Shown here piece by piece: positions 27,684 to 36,600 of a stretch of 64,000 nt of DNA. Made by a program: the position numbers and the translations under genes. Origin of the DNA: CAZCTC01 sp964501335 (GTDB lineage: Bacteria; Chloroflexota; Anaerolineae; B4-G1; SLSP01); assembly GCA_964501335.1 (NCBI GenBank), contig CAZCTC010000027.1, forward strand, positions 1 through 64,000, read 5' to 3'. Numbering within the stretch: position 1 is the first letter of the stretch; each line of letters begins with the position of its first letter. A model generated the notes under the pieces. It did no database searches. It was given only the letters and a program-made list of their open reading frames with translations, and was not told the DNA's origin.

Positions 27684-28817
27684 TTACATAAACTCTTTAA
27701 CGCTTTCGATAATCCGTTCCTGGTCTTCCTGGCTTAAATCATTGTAGAACGGCAAGCGGATCAGACGGTCGCTCTGTTGCTCCGTCACCGGGCAATCCCC
27801 AGGCTGTCCCCCAAATTTCCGTCCCATATCGGAAAGATGTAACGGCAGATAATGGAACACGCTTAGGATGTCGCGCTGGCGAAGGAAATTGATCAAACCC
27901 TGGCGGCGTTCCAGATCGGGCAGGAGCAGGTAGAACATATGATAGGACTGTTCGCAATATTCCGGAATGAACGGGAGCTGGACATCATGTTTCCCCGCCC
28001 ATTCTGAAAGTCCGGTTGCGTAGGTCTCCCAGATCTGTTTTCGTTTGGATTGGATCGATTCCCGGGCCTGGAGCTGTGCGTAGAGGAAGGCGGCCAGGAT
28101 TTCTGAGGGCAGATAGCTGGAGCCGAGATCGACCCAGGTATATTTATCGACCTGTCCCCGGAAAAAGCGGCTGCGATTGGTCCCTTTTTCGCGGATGATT
28201 TCGGCCCGTTCCATTGCTGTCCGATCGTTGATTAAGAGAGCGCCACCCTCGCCGCAGCTGAAATTCTTGGTTTCATGGAAACTTTGTGTGGCAAAGGCCC
28301 CAAAAGTCCCCAGATAACGTCCCCGGTATTTCCCGAAAAGTCCATGGGCATTGTCTTCTACCAGCGGTAAGCCGTGGCGATCGGCAATCTCTTGCAGGGC
28401 ATCCATTTCGCAACCGACACCGGCATAGTGGACCGGGACGATGGCCCGGGTGCGGGAGGTGATAAGGCGTTCCACCTGGTTTTCATCCAGATTTAAGGTG
28501 TCAGGACGGATATCGCAGAAGATCGGACGGGCGCCTCTCAACACGAAAGCATTGACGGTTGAAACGAAAGTGAATGAAGGGAAGATTACTTCGGTTCCGG
28601 GAGCGATTTCCAGAAGCAGTGCGGCCATTTCCAGCGCATGCGTACAGGATGTGGTGAGCAGGGCTTTAGAGATCCCCAGTGATTCTTCCAACAGACGATG
28701 ACATTGTTTGGTGAAATAGCCGTCACCTGAGATATGTCCGCGGGCCATGGCTTCGGCGATGTATTGGCTCTCGGTGCCAACCAGTACGGGGCGGTTGAAT
28801 GGAATTGAGGGGGTCAT
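27684..28817 (-). CDS. wecE: dTDP-4-amino-4,6-dideoxygalactose transaminase-like (WecE/RffA)
   Basis: The 377-residue PLP enzyme belongs to the DegT/DnrJ/EryC1/StrS family and matches WecE/RffA in length and motifs. These include MTPSIPFNRPVLVGTE, GHISGDGYFTKQC, LLTTSCTHALEMAALLL, VIFPSFTFVSTVNAFV, VEDNAHGLFGKY and SFHETKNFSCGEGGALLIND with the PLP lysine K184. WecE transfers an amino group from glutamate to C4 of dTDP-4-keto-6-deoxyglucose. It overlaps the upstream WecD-like gene by four bases (ATGA), and both lie downstream of a minus-strand NRPS gene, so a joint transcript is likely. The context suggests an amino sugar for the lipopeptide or for a surface glycan. A related sugar C4 transaminase such as VioA-type cannot be excluded. 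Confidence 0.88.
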   Translation of the reverse strand: MTPSIPFNRPVLVGTESQYIAEAMARGHISGDGYFTKQCHRLLEESLGISKALLTTSCTHALEMAALLLEIAPGTEVIFPSFTFVSTVNAFVLRGARPIFCDIRPDTLNLDENQVERLITSRTRAIVPVHYAGVGCEMDALQEIADRHGLPLVEDNAHGLFGKYRGRYLGTFGAFATQSFHETKNFSCGEGGALLINDRTAMERAEIIREKGTNRSRFFRGQVDKYTWVDLGSSYLPSEILAAFLYAQLQARESIQSKRKQIWETYATGLSEWAGKHDVQLPFIPEYCEQSYHMFYLLLPDLERRQGLINFLRQRDILSVFHYLPLHLSDMGRKFGGQPGDCPVTEQQSDRLIRLPFYNDLSQEDQERIIESVKEFM

Positions 28818-29560
28818 TGTGTCTCCTTGTCAGCATCAGTTGACCAGCGATGATACCAGATTTGCACACTTTGAGTTATAAAGTTGCAGCGTTGATAAAG
28901 GCGTTGGGCGGCGATATTGCGTCCCTGGGTGACGACCGTGAATTTTGTTATCGTTTGTTGGCGGGCCCATTCCTGGGCGGCCAGCACCAGTTGCCGGCCG
29001 ATTCCCTGGCCCCGGGCCCGTTCACTTACGCCGACGAGACCGATTCGTCCTTCATGGGGGGCCGGTCCTCGGTGACAGGTGATGTAGCCGCTGAGGCCTT
29101 CCGGCGTTTCTGCAACCTGGACGGCATCGGCATAACCTGTCAGGCTTTTCTGAACCCATAATTCGTAAAAGTCGTCGCAGCGTTGCCGGGGAAAATGGGC
29201 ATCGAAATAGAATCGGGTATCCCGGTAGCTGTAGCGGGCAATGGCACTTATGTCCAACAGGTCATCCGGACGGGCTGGACGGATAAAGGCCAGATCGGAA
29301 ACAGTTGCATCCTGTACTCCGGTATAGCTCAACGTGACGCGGATATCGACCATATGAAAGCCATGGCGTTCTGCCAGAAACAGGGTTTCCCGATCATTGC
29401 CGTCTGCTAAAAAGTAGAGGCATTCGATCTGTTGGGCCTGTTTCCATTCCAGAACGGTGGCCAGATTGGCGGTGGTTAACCGTTGCGGGATAACCCGGCC
29501 AATGCGGTGGCCGAAGAATCCGGAGTCCCAGGGTAAAAATTCGCAAAGTTCGGTGTCCAT
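28814..29560 (-). CDS. wecD: GNAT acetyltransferase, WecD/RffC-like (dTDP-amino sugar N-acetyltransferase)
   Basis: The 248-residue protein is a GNAT acyltransferase with the WecD/RffC N-terminal signature CEFLPWDSGFFGHRIGRV and ECLYFLADGNDRETLFLAE. The C-terminal acyl-CoA site has GRIGLVGVSERARGQGIGRQ, and GRNIAAQRLYQRCNFI follows. RffC acetylates the C4 amine of dTDP-fucosamine to give dTDP-Fuc4NAc, the step after WecE. The adjacent overlapping wecE-like gene supports that pairing. About 105 bases separate it from the NRPS gene upstream, with a short CTCTGCG-type repeat between. A different acyl donor is possible given the NRPS neighbour. Confidence 0.82.
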   Translation of the reverse strand: MDTELCEFLPWDSGFFGHRIGRVIPQRLTTANLATVLEWKQAQQIECLYFLADGNDRETLFLAERHGFHMVDIRVTLSYTGVQDATVSDLAFIRPARPDDLLDISAIARYSYRDTRFYFDAHFPRQRCDDFYELWVQKSLTGYADAVQVAETPEGLSGYITCHRGPAPHEGRIGLVGVSERARGQGIGRQLVLAAQEWARQQTITKFTVVTQGRNIAAQRLYQRCNFITQSVQIWYHRWSTDADKETQ

Positions 29561-29665
29561 GATCCCTTCTTTGTTAAGGATTTTTCTCTGCGTCCTTGGC
29601 GCCTTTGCGGTGAAATCTGAGAACCTTATGCGGTATTGTGTTTGCAGGTTAACCGCACGGGTTGT

Positions 29666-32600
29666 TTAATATTTCCCGATGAGTTGGGCGGTGACGTTGT
29701 CCATAATCGCTTGCAGTTTTTTAACATCCTGCTCCAGGGTGGTATGCAGGATAAATTCGAGCGTTTTATCGCTGCTCTGCACATCACAGAAAAAAAGCGA
29801 AACGGCCGTGTCGCGTTCCTGATGCCGGAGCGCCGATTCTTCCAGGACTTGCTGTTCGGGATGCCGGTTGTCCTTTGGGCCGAGATAGTTGAACAGGATC
29901 AGCTGGTTGCTCTGTTCCAGCGTCTCCGGCGAGGTCAACCAGTTGAGCAGCAGCCATTTCTGACCGGCAAAGGAGTCGAGACTGATCTTGTAGAAGTTGA
30001 TCCAGTATTTTGCCGTCAGGGCAATTTTTTCATAAGCATATTCTGCCATTTTTTGCGGTTCTTCGGCGTTGACCGGGACCAGCAGCGGAATCATATCGAC
30101 AAACAGGCCGACCGTTCCAAAGTAGTTGAATTCTTCGTACCGGCGGCCATAACTTACGATGCGCACGGGGACTTCGGGGAATCCGAAATATTCTCCCAGG
30201 AACAAGACATAGGTGGAAAAACTCAATTCCCAAAGCCGGCTTTCGTCAAGTGGATGGTCGAAGGTTAACGAATAACGCAGTGTGGTGGCTTTTTGTCCCT
30301 CGATGCGTTGGCCGACGGCCAGTTCTTCGATCTCCTGTTTGTAGCCGCAGTAGGCTTCCAGATTGAACTGCTCGACGATTTCCTCTTCTGTGATGTTGCG
30401 TGGGGAGTTCTGGATCTGTTCTACATAGTCGGCGAAGGCCGGGATTTCCTGGCGAACCGGTTCCTGCCCGCGAGATTTGGCCTGATAGAACTCGTGGAGA
30501 TTGCGGCGGAGAATTTCTTCGCAGGCTCCGTCGTAGATCAGATGGTCGGCACAGAACAGTATCAAATGCTCGCGGAAATTCTTTCTGATCAGTGCCAGTC
30601 GATAGAGCGGCGCATTTTCGGGGAATCCTTTTTCATACAAAGGCCGGACCAGTTGATTGACCAGTTGTTGTTGTTGTTCCGGTTCGTAAGTCGAGAGATC
30701 AAAAAAGGGGAGGGCGATCTGTTCCGGAGTTTGATGTTCGCGCCACACAAGTTGTCGTTTCTGGCTTTCCAGGATACAGCGGAAGACGCCTTGTTCGTTG
30801 ATGATTTCCCGAACTGTATCGGTCATCCGTTCCCGATCTACATAATGATCGAAATAGAAAATGGCGCCGGTGGGCATGCGCTCGACCATGGCCAGCATGT
30901 GTTGAAAAGGGCCCAACGGATAGCGGCGGGTAATTTCCATGGTGCAGAGGGTTTGGGCCTGTGCGGCTTCCGCTTCATCCCAGCTGGATTCGATTTGCTG
31001 CGCCGCCCGGTTTACGTCGATCGGCTTCAGGCCCAGCAGGTGATAGAATTCATCGCGCGCGATTGATTGGGTCCGATCCGGTGCGGCCGGCGTTTGGGAA
31101 CAGAAATAATGAGGCAAGATGGCCGGGGCTACCTGTTGATCGAAAAAGCGGTAAATTTCTGTACGGTGGGATTCCAGTTCCGGCGGCAGATGGAATAGCT
31201 GATAGCTGCGGATCGTGCCGTCGGCCAACAGCACCTGATAGGTAATGAAATGTCCTGGTTGTCCAAATTCCTGCTGAAAGAGCCTTTCGGCTTCATCCCA
31301 GCGGGAAGCTTTTTCCTCTTTTGCGGTGGCGGTTTCCAAAGATTCGGCAATCCGTTTGATGCTTTGATAGGCCAGGATATCTTCGACTTTGATATGAATC
31401 CCGATTTTTTCCAGTTCGGCCGCCAGCTTAATGACCTGAATTGATTGGCCGCCCAGTTCAAAGAAATGATCTCCGATACTGATGGGGGAAATCCCCAACA
31501 CCTGTTCCCAAATTTCAGTCAGCAGCTGCTCGATTTTGGAACGCGGAGCTTCGTATTCTCGCCCCACCATCGCCGGTTGGGGTAAGAGTCCATAATTAAC
31601 TTTTCCATTTGAAGTTCGTGGCAGGCTTTCCATTTGTACCCATTGGGTCGGCACCATGTAATCGGGTAGCCGGCGGGCCAGGTGCGCGCGCAATTCAAAC
31701 GGGGAGATCTCTTTTTCACTGCCGATGTAGGCGCATAGATATTTCGTGCCGTTTGTCCGTTCCTTAACCAGAACAGCAGTTTCTCGGACCTCGGCATGTT
31801 GGGAGATCTGGTTTTCGATTTCTTCCAGTTCGATGCGGTAGCCGCGGATTTTTACCTGCCGATCTACGCGGCCCAGAAATTCTATATTCCCATCCGGCAA
31901 CCAGCGAACCAGATCGCCGGTCCGATAAATCTTTTTTCCTTCGATGAAGGGATTGGGGATAAACCTTTCCGCCATCAGCTCGGGGCGATTGAGGTAGCCA
32001 CGGGCAAGTCCCTCTCCGCCGACATATAATTCGCCGGCGGTGCCGCAGGGGATCAGCTGCTTCTGATCGTCTAAAATATAGAGTTCGGCATTTGCCAGCG
32101 GTTTCCCGATAGGAATCGATGGGGTTTCTTCTTCTACCGTGTCTATTCGATAATAGGTAGAGACTACTCCGCCTTCTGTAGGTCCATAAAGATTGACGAC
32201 CCGGCCGGCTCCCAGCGTTTTCACGGCCTGACGGACGTGGCGCACCGAGGCGGCTTCGCCTCCTACCATGACCTGCCGGATTTCTGTGAGGGCGTCCAAC
32301 CGTAACTCCACCAGCATGTTGAACCATACGGTCGGCACCAGCGCTAGCGTAATCCGATTTTTAAGGAAAGCCTCGGCCAGTTCGTTGATATCTTTTAAGG
32401 CCTCTTTCCGCAGCAGGGTCAGTTCGGCGCCGTTGAGCAAGGCTCCGAAAATATCGAAAACCGAGCCGTCAAAAACGTAATTGGAAATTTGCAGGATTCT
32501 ATCTTCCGCTGTGATGTTCACATAATTGGTATTGCATACCAGTCGGATGACATTTTTGTGCGTACACAAGACCCCTTTGGGTTTTCCCGTCGTGCCGGAG

Positions 32601-33136
32601 GTGTAGATGACATAGACCAGTCCATCTGGATCATGCCTCGCTGGGGGAAGAGCGGGTTCTCCCTCATAGAGAGCGGGGTTTTCCAGATCGAGGATCGTTC
32701 CGTGATAATCAAGCTTTTCGGTCGCACAGCGGTAGACCAGCAGCATAGATACAGCGCAATCTTCCAACATGTGCTGGAGTCGTTCCGGCGGTGAGGTGGG
32801 ATCGAGCGGCAGATAAGCTCCTCCGGCCTTCAGAATGGCCAGGATGCCCACGATCATTTCCATAGAACGTTCTGCCAGCAACCCTACAATGGATTCCGGC
32901 TGGACGCCACGTTGACGCAGGATTCCGGCCAGTTGATTGACGCGCCGGTTTAATTGGTCGTAAGTCAGGGTTTGATTTCCAAACCGAATTGCTATATTGT
33001 CAGGATACAACCGCACCTGTTCTTCAAATAGTTCGGGAACAGTTTTATCTTGGGGATAGGGCTGCCGCGTATTATTGAAGGTGATCAGCAGTTGATGACG
33101 CTCGGCATCGGATAAGGGGACTATGATGGGCTGCAT
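29666..33136 (-). CDS. Single-module NRPS: A-PCP-unknown linker-condensation-like domain
   Basis: The protein has 1156 residues. The adenylation domain (about 1-505) shows YVIYTSGTTGKPKGV, FDGSVFDIF, NLYGPTEGGVV, YRTGDLVRWLPDGNIEFLG and TSNGKVNYG. The pocket residues read roughly D-G-F-L-M-G-L-V-V-K, which suggests an aliphatic or beta-branched acid with low certainty. The carrier domain has FFELGGQSIQV (Ser565). Residues about 595-720 match nothing I recognise. The C-terminal ~380 residues are condensation-superfamily. The active motif reads DHLIYDGA with the second His (865) kept and the first replaced by Asp. YFGTVGLFVDMIPLLV and an epimerase-like LILFNYLGP follow. There is no N-terminal condensation or thioesterase domain. 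It heads a minus-strand operon with the amino-sugar genes, so acylation of a sugar amine is a plausible role (inference). Confidence 0.85.
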   Translation of the reverse strand: MQPIIVPLSDAERHQLLITFNNTRQPYPQDKTVPELFEEQVRLYPDNIAIRFGNQTLTYDQLNRRVNQLAGILRQRGVQPESIVGLLAERSMEMIVGILAILKAGGAYLPLDPTSPPERLQHMLEDCAVSMLLVYRCATEKLDYHGTILDLENPALYEGEPALPPARHDPDGLVYVIYTSGTTGKPKGVLCTHKNVIRLVCNTNYVNITAEDRILQISNYVFDGSVFDIFGALLNGAELTLLRKEALKDINELAEAFLKNRITLALVPTVWFNMLVELRLDALTEIRQVMVGGEAASVRHVRQAVKTLGAGRVVNLYGPTEGGVVSTYYRIDTVEEETPSIPIGKPLANAELYILDDQKQLIPCGTAGELYVGGEGLARGYLNRPELMAERFIPNPFIEGKKIYRTGDLVRWLPDGNIEFLGRVDRQVKIRGYRIELEEIENQISQHAEVRETAVLVKERTNGTKYLCAYIGSEKEISPFELRAHLARRLPDYMVPTQWVQMESLPRTSNGKVNYGLLPQPAMVGREYEAPRSKIEQLLTEIWEQVLGISPISIGDHFFELGGQSIQVIKLAAELEKIGIHIKVEDILAYQSIKRIAESLETATAKEEKASRWDEAERLFQQEFGQPGHFITYQVLLADGTIRSYQLFHLPPELESHRTEIYRFFDQQVAPAILPHYFCSQTPAAPDRTQSIARDEFYHLLGLKPIDVNRAAQQIESSWDEAEAAQAQTLCTMEITRRYPLGPFQHMLAMVERMPTGAIFYFDHYVDRERMTDTVREIINEQGVFRCILESQKRQLVWREHQTPEQIALPFFDLSTYEPEQQQQLVNQLVRPLYEKGFPENAPLYRLALIRKNFREHLILFCADHLIYDGACEEILRRNLHEFYQAKSRGQEPVRQEIPAFADYVEQIQNSPRNITEEEIVEQFNLEAYCGYKQEIEELAVGQRIEGQKATTLRYSLTFDHPLDESRLWELSFSTYVLFLGEYFGFPEVPVRIVSYGRRYEEFNYFGTVGLFVDMIPLLVPVNAEEPQKMAEYAYEKIALTAKYWINFYKISLDSFAGQKWLLLNWLTSPETLEQSNQLILFNYLGPKDNRHPEQQVLEESALRHQERDTAVSLFFCDVQSSDKTLEFILHTTLEQDVKKLQAIMDNVTAQLIGKY

Positions 33137-33202
33137 TTTTCCTCCCGAAAAGTATGCGCTGGGCAGAGATTATAACGTCCATTGGGCCTGTCGGAGTTGA
33201 GT

Positions 33203-33224
33203 GTTTTGATTATACAATCAAAAC
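33203..33224. promoter_or_regulatory. Palindromic operator-like site in the divergent control region
   Basis: GTTTTGATT and AATCAAAAC form perfect 9-bp arms around ATAC. The minus-strand -10 box of the NRPS gene lies inside it, so a protein bound here would block that promoter. It is about 130 bases upstream of the plus-strand promoter. Confidence 0.6.
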
Positions 33225-33236
33225 GTACCAGCTCAA
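33209..33236 (-). promoter_or_regulatory. Promoter for the minus-strand NRPS/amino-sugar operon
   Basis: On the minus strand, TTGAGC (plus 33231-33236), 16 bases, then TATAAT (plus 33209-33214), inside the palindrome at 33203-33224. The NRPS ATG at 33136 is about 70 bases downstream and preceded by CGGGAGGAAAA. Confidence 0.6.
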
Positions 33237-33280
33237 TTCTATGCCGGGAACCGAATCCCTGAAGAGGCCCCGAGAGTTCC

Positions 33281-33345
33281 GGAATTTATTTTTTCGCATG
33301 CCGTCTGTGGCACGTGAAAAAATAAATAAGAATTCTCTCAGGTTT
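33281..33345 (+). repeat. Decayed two-hairpin repeat fragment
   Basis: An imperfect hairpin (about 33285-33326, TTATTTTTTCGCATGCC against GGCACGTGAAAAAATAA) with the family's AATTCTCTCA trailer. The rest of the element is missing. It ends five bases before the plus-strand -35 box. Confidence 0.6.
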
Positions 33346-33349
33346 GAAA

Positions 33350-33377
33350 TTGACAATAACTCGAAATTTTTTATAAT
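33350..33377 (+). promoter_or_regulatory. Perfect consensus promoter of the PKS/NRPS operon
   Basis: TTGACA (33350-33355), a 16-base spacer and TATAAT (33372-33377) match both hexamers exactly. Transcription would begin near 33384, giving a leader of about 310 bases before the FAAL-PKS ATG. Confidence 0.85.
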
Positions 33378-33383
33378 GGGGGA

Positions 33384-33693
33384 GAGTATGGAAAGGACCA
33401 ACCTACTTCCCCAAATTGGGGGTTGGGACTTGGTTTGAAAACCTCTTTAAGTTTTAATAATGGCCCATCTGTATTGGAAATTTTTCTCCTGTATCTATTT
33501 CGCCGGAGTACATTGAAATTATGCATCGAACTTGCTGGCGCCGGAATACCCTTCCTCAAGATTTCCCAAAATCATTTTGATGGGCAATGCTGGCTTGACG
33601 GGGAGGGCTGTAACGTAATCTCTCCTTGGTAAGTTTTGCGCCGGTGCATTTCCGCCCGATTCTGCTATTGGAATCCTACCTGGGGAGTAATGC
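33384..33693 (+). other. Long untranslated leader of the PKS/NRPS operon
   Basis: About 310 bases lie between the predicted start site and the first gene. They include a CCCCAAATTGGGG palindrome at about 33410-33422 and otherwise no recognisable riboswitch or terminator. Short frames inside it (for example from 33388 or 33423) lack convincing ribosome sites. The length leaves room for post-transcriptional control. Confidence 0.45.
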
Positions 33694-36600
33694 ATGAGCA
33701 GCCGTGAGCATAGTTCGGAGTCCCAATTTAACTCGTTAGTTGAACTTTTATCCTGGCGTGCAACGCAACAACCGGATCAAAAAGCTTTTATTTTTCTATC
33801 GGATAGTTCAGACAGCCCGGAAGCCAGTCTGACCTATGGTGAATTACATTCAGCTGCTCAACGCATCGCGGCTTTGATTCTGGATGCCGGTGGGCAGGGG
33901 CAAAATGTCCTCCTTTGTCAGGACCCCGGACTGGATTATGTAGCGGCATTCTTTGGTTGTCTCTATGCCGGTGCAGTTGCGGTCCCCGCTTATCCTCCCG
34001 ATTGGGCACGTCCACAACGGACGATGCCGCGTCTGCGAGCCATTATTGAAAATGCCGATGCGCGCCTGGTTTTAACTCAGGAATCCTTGCGCTCCCGGGT
34101 GGCGGTGCTCTTTGATCGCGAGCCCGCTTTGCAGGGGGTTCAACTGCGCTCTTCGGATATTCCCTCAACCTCCCATGTCCTGCCGGCCGAAGTTACTGCC
34201 GACAATCTGGCTTTTTTGATGTACACTTCGGGCTCGACCGGTGAACCCAAAGGGGTGATGGTCACTCACGGCAATGTTTTGCACAATCTCTCCCATTTCC
34301 GTGGTTTTGATACACGCCCCTGCCGGACGATTGTTTCCTGGCTTCCGCTTTTCCATGATCTGGGGTTGTTGTTGGGCGTTTTGCATCCCGTTTATCAGGG
34401 AGTGCCGGCGGTCTTGATGGCGCCGGCAACTTTTGTGCGCCGGCCTTACCGCTGGCTGGCGGCGGTCTCCGATTATCATGCGACCACGACCGGCGGCCCG
34501 AATTTTGCCTATGAACTCTGTTTGAAGGAGATCAAGCCGGAAGAACGGGCCCGTTTGGATTTGAGTTCCTGGAATATGGCGTTGAATGGGGCGGAGCCGG
34601 TACGGGCGGAAACGCTGGCGCGGTTTGCCGAAGTCTTTGGCCCTTGCGGTTATCGTCCGGAGACGGCTTATCCTTCTTATGGTATGGCGGAAGGTACGGC
34701 CACGGTCACCGGAGGGACGACCCTGACGGCGCCGGTAACGTTGCGGTTACAACGGCGCGCGTTGGAGCAACGCCAGGTGCTGGAAAGTGAATCGATCGAC
34801 GACAGTGCTTTGATCCTGGTGGGCTGTGGCAAGACGTTGCCCGAACAGGAAGTGCGGATTGTCGATCCTGAATTGATGCAGGAGTGCCCGCCTGACGGGA
34901 TCGGGGAAATCTGGGTTTCGGGGCCGAGTGTGGCGCAGGGCTATTGGCGGCGTCCTGACGATACCGCCGACAGCTTTGGTGGCAGGCTGGCCGCATTCCC
35001 CAATCGGACTTTCTTGCGGACGGGCGATCTGGGCTTTTTACGTCAGGATGAGCTCTTTATCGCCGGTCGGCTTAAGGATGTGGTGATTATCCGTGGGGTC
35101 AATCACTATCCCGAAGATCTGGAGCACACCATCGGTCAGTGCCATCCGGCGCTGCGTCCCGGCGGAGGGGCTGTTTTTTCGGTGGATGTGGCCGGCAGCG
35201 AACGGCTGGTCGTTATCCATGAAATTTATGTGGAAGTGGCGGGCGAACTGGATGCGGTCTTCGGTCGGATTCGCCAGTCGATCGCAGAATTGCACGATCT
35301 GGAAGTGTATGCGATCTGGTTGATCAAGCCGGGCGCGCTGTTGAAAACGTCCAGCGGCAAGATCCGGCGCAAGGCGGTGCGCGAAGCCTTCCTCGCCAAT
35401 TCTCTGCCGGTGATTTCTGAATGGCGGGCGGCCATTACTCAACCGGTGCATTCGTTGTTGGAAGCCTCTACGGTGCCAGCTGAGGCGAGTATTCGTGAGT
35501 GGCTGGTGCAGTACTTTGCCCGGCGTCAGGGGATGAGCGCGACCGATGTGGCGGTCGATCAACCCTTTGCGCGTTACGGCATGGGTTCGCTGGAATCGTT
35601 GACCCTGGTCCATGATTTGGAACAGTGGTTGCAGCGGTCGTTGGCGCCTACGCTGGCCTGGGACTATCCGACCATCGATAGCCTGGCCCGTTATCTGGCC
35701 GATCAGGCCGGTGTGGTTGCTCCAACGCCGGAAGTGGCGGTGGTGAAAGAGGATGAGTCGGTGGCCATTGTGGGGATGAGCTGTCGGTTCCCCGGCGGCG
35801 CCAACAGCCCGGAGGAACTCTGGGAATTCCTGGTCGCGGGTGGTGATGCGGTCAAGGAAATCGGGTTGGATCGCTGGGATGTGGATACTTATTATCATCC
35901 GCAGCACAATGCTCCCGGCAAGATGATCACTCGCTGGGGTGCGCATCTGGAAAACCTCGATCTTTTCGATGCGGCCTTTTTCGGTATTTCACCTCGTGAG
36001 GCCGCGCAGCTCGATCCCCGGCAACGGTTGGTGTTGGAAGGGGCCTGGGAAGCATTGGAGGATGCCGGGATTCCGGTCGATCGGTTGAGCGGTACGCAGG
36101 GCGCTGTCTTTATGGCCGTCTTACAGGACGACTACGGTGAACGGGTCTTCGATGATTACAGCATCATCAATGCGTATTCCGGCTCGGGCACCGCCAATAC
36201 GCCGGTCGCCAACCGGATTTCCTATTTCCTGGATTTGCACGGCCCCTCAGCCGCCATCGATACGGCCTGTTCGGGCTCTTTGGTGGCTATCCACATGGCC
36301 TGCCAGAGCCTGTTGACCCATGAATCGTCGCTGGCCCTGGCCGGTGGGGTGAACATTATTCTGGAACCCGACAGCGATATTTTCCTTTCGCAGGCCGGGA
36401 TCATTTCGCCGGATGGCCGCTGCAAGACCTTCGATCGGCGGGCCAATGGCATTGCCCGGGCTGAAGGGATGGGGATTTTGGTGTTGAAGCGGCTTTCTCA
36501 GGCGCAGGCCGACGGGGATCGTATCTATGCGGTGATCCGGGGCAGTGCGGTGAACCATTGCGGCCGCAGCAACGGTTTGATGGCGCCCAGCGGGCCGGCG

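Noticed and set aside
33388..33438. Possible 16-codon leader peptide after the PKS promoter
   Set aside because: The ATG is within a few bases of the predicted start site and the peptide has no attenuation-like residue run. Not enough support.
33423..33632. Possible 69-codon gene in the PKS leader
   Set aside because: It has a TTG start without a convincing ribosome site, no homology I recognise, and lies within the untranslated leader.
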